Assembly: GCA_046582115.1 (NCBI GenBank)
Contig: JAYGFA010000025.1
Location: 1 to 8,020 of the forward strand
Direction of reading: 5' to 3'
Source: UBA11889 sp046582115
Lineage (GTDB): Bacteria > Pseudomonadota > Gammaproteobacteria > Pseudomonadales > Azotimanducaceae
DNA length: 8,020 nucleotides
Position numbers and translations under genes: made by a program
Shown here: in pieces, positions 7,275 through 8,020 of the stretch
Layout of the letters: each line of letters starts with the position of its first letter
How positions within the stretch are numbered: position 1 is the first letter of the stretch
Notes under the pieces: model-generated
Seen by the model: only the letters and a program-made list of their open reading frames with translations
Told to the model about the DNA's origin: nothing
Database searches by the model: none

Positions 7275-7302
7275 CAGTTTCGTGGCCGACCAGAAACTGG
7301 TC
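7275..7302. repeat. Two overlapping inverted repeats in the SDR/DUF35 divergent spacer
   Basis: CAGTTTC (7275-7281) and GAAACTG (7293-7299) are perfect 7-bp complements with an 11-base spacer. GACCAG (7288-7293) and CTGGTC (7297-7302) are perfect 6-bp complements with a 3-base spacer. They share bases, so the two hairpins would exclude each other. They lie about 80 bp upstream of the DUF35 start and about 80 bp upstream of the SDR start. An operator or attenuator is possible, and chance is not excluded. Confidence 0.35.
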
Positions 7303-7381
7303 AACGATCGCACAGTGCTAATGCGTGAGTTGGTGGCAGCTTGCGTTTAGACTTGCGGTTCACTCGCTACGAACTGCGATC

Positions 7382-7798
7382 ATGAGCGAATACCGGAAAC
7401 CGATTCCTCGTCCAACGCCAGAGACTCGGTTCTTTTGGGACGGATGCAAGGAGGGTAAACTGCTTTTGCAGCGCTGCCAAGAGACCGGGAAAGCGTACTT
7501 TCCGCCCAGGCCCTTCAGCCCGTATACCGGATCAACCGATGTGGAGATCTTCGAAGCATCGGGAACGGGACGGTTGTACAGCTATGTCATCAATGAACGT
7601 CCTGCACGAGGTTTTGAAGATGACGCCCCGTATGCGATTGCAATCGTAGAACTCGATGAAGGCGTCCGTATGATGACGAATATCGTTGATTGCGCGCAGA
7701 CACCCGAGGCGTTGAAACTCGATATGCTTTTGGAAGTCGTATTCGACGAGATCAACGACGACGTTGCACTGCCGAAGTTCCGACCTCAAGGAAGCTGA
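7382..7798 (+). CDS. DUF35 OB-fold protein with degenerate zinc ribbon
   Basis: This 138-residue protein has the DUF35 architecture: an N-terminal helix, a rubredoxin-like zinc ribbon and a C-terminal OB fold. Such proteins typically bind acyl-CoA and partner with thiolase-like enzymes in fatty-acid, polyketide or steroid metabolism. FFWDGCKEGKLLLQRC starts the ribbon and YFPPRPFSPYTGS follows. Only C32 of the four usual ribbon cysteines remains; T35, S46 and T49 occupy the other positions, so zinc binding at this site is unlikely. The OB fold (SGTGRLYSYVINERPARGF, YAIAIVELDEGVRMMTNIV) is intact. ATG 7382 is chosen over the in-frame GTG 7325 because family similarity begins there, though no clear Shine-Dalgarno is seen. 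No thiolase partner gene lies within the window. Confidence 0.82.
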   Translation: MSEYRKPIPRPTPETRFFWDGCKEGKLLLQRCQETGKAYFPPRPFSPYTGSTDVEIFEASGTGRLYSYVINERPARGFEDDAPYAIAIVELDEGVRMMTNIVDCAQTPEALKLDMLLEVVFDEINDDVALPKFRPQGS

Positions 7799-7818
7799 GT
7801 ACGCTGCCGATTCGACCT

Positions 7819-8020
7819 ATGGCCGGATACGACCACCTTACAATCGAGAAGAAGTGGCAGTCGTATTGGCGCGACAACGATACTTTCTTGACACGAGATG
7901 ATCGTTCACTCCCGAAGTATTACGTCCTTGATATGTTCCCGTATCCCAGCGGGGTTGGTTTACATGTAGGCCATCCGAAAGGATTCGTTGCGACGGACGT
8001 CATGGCACGAGCCCGCCGGA
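7819..8020 (+). CDS. leuS: Leucyl-tRNA synthetase, N-terminal part (cut by window end)
   Basis: The first 67 codons of a class I aminoacyl-tRNA synthetase that charges tRNA-Leu in the cytoplasm. The start MAGYDHLTIEKKWQSYW is the usual LeuS N-terminal helix. KYYVLDMFPYPSG leads into GLHVGHP, where HVGH (49-52) is the HIGH signature of the ATP-binding catalytic core. The GLHVGHPKGF form is found in many Gram-positive, cyanobacterial and Bacteroidetes-like enzymes, while Gammaproteobacteria usually have RLHMGHVRNY. It begins 20 bases after the DUF35 stop without an obvious Shine-Dalgarno, so co-transcription is possible. The remaining roughly 750-800 residues lie outside the window, and integrity cannot be judged. 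Confidence 0.93.
   Translation, partial: MAGYDHLTIEKKWQSYWRDNDTFLTRDDRSLPKYYVLDMFPYPSGVGLHVGHPKGFVATDVMARARR

Overview
The window is a gene-dense stretch of a bacterial chromosome with moderate GC content. It has ten protein-coding genes, two of them cut by the window edges, and no rRNA, tRNA, CRISPR array or insertion sequence that I can see. The gene content fits a free-living aerobic heterotroph that oxidises lipids or hydrocarbons, perhaps marine: a CYP153-type P450, an LLM flavin oxidoreductase, an RhlG-like reductase, an ACAD10/11-like phosphotransferase and a DUF35 OB-fold protein. The phylum is uncertain. The leucyl-tRNA synthetase start has the GLHVGHP form rather than the RLHMGH form usual in Gammaproteobacteria, so I do not assign a lineage.

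Layout. Bases 1-2528 (+) hold a likely operon: the 3' half of a DMT/EamA exporter, a cyclase-family metal hydrolase overlapping it by 4 bp, and a phosphotransferase-family protein immediately after. Bases 2529-2648 are a convergent spacer with no clear feature. Bases 2649-3002 (-) hold an ArsC-type arsenate reductase. Bases 3003-3114 are a divergent promoter region with a 7-bp inverted repeat. Bases 3115-5403 (+) hold CYP153 and an LLM oxidoreductase in tandem. Bases 5472-6356 (+) hold class I fructose-bisphosphate aldolase, and 6396-7193 (-) an RhlG-like SDR convergent with it. Bases 7194-7381 are a divergent spacer with overlapping inverted repeats. Bases 7382-7798 (+) hold a DUF35 protein, and 7819-8020 (+) the start of leuS.

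The standout is the arsenate reductase. An ordinary gene caller would give a 96-residue fragment starting at a TTG (2939), with no active site. Reading the same frame further upstream gives a complete 117-residue ArsC starting at ATG 3002, interrupted only by one in-frame TGA at codon 12. That is exactly where the catalytic cysteine sits in E. coli-type ArsC. The arsenate-binding arginines fall at 60, 94 and 107, the same numbers as in the E. coli enzyme. Just downstream of the TGA is a perfect 7-bp hairpin with a G in the second loop position, 20 nt from the codon, as expected for a bacterial SECIS element. The best reading is a selenocysteine-containing arsenate reductase rather than a pseudogene.

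The other genes look intact and ordinary for their families. How they work together is only loosely inferable: P450 hydroxylation of alkyl chains followed by redox and acyl-CoA steps is plausible, but no P450 redox partner (ferredoxin or ferredoxin reductase) lies within the window.
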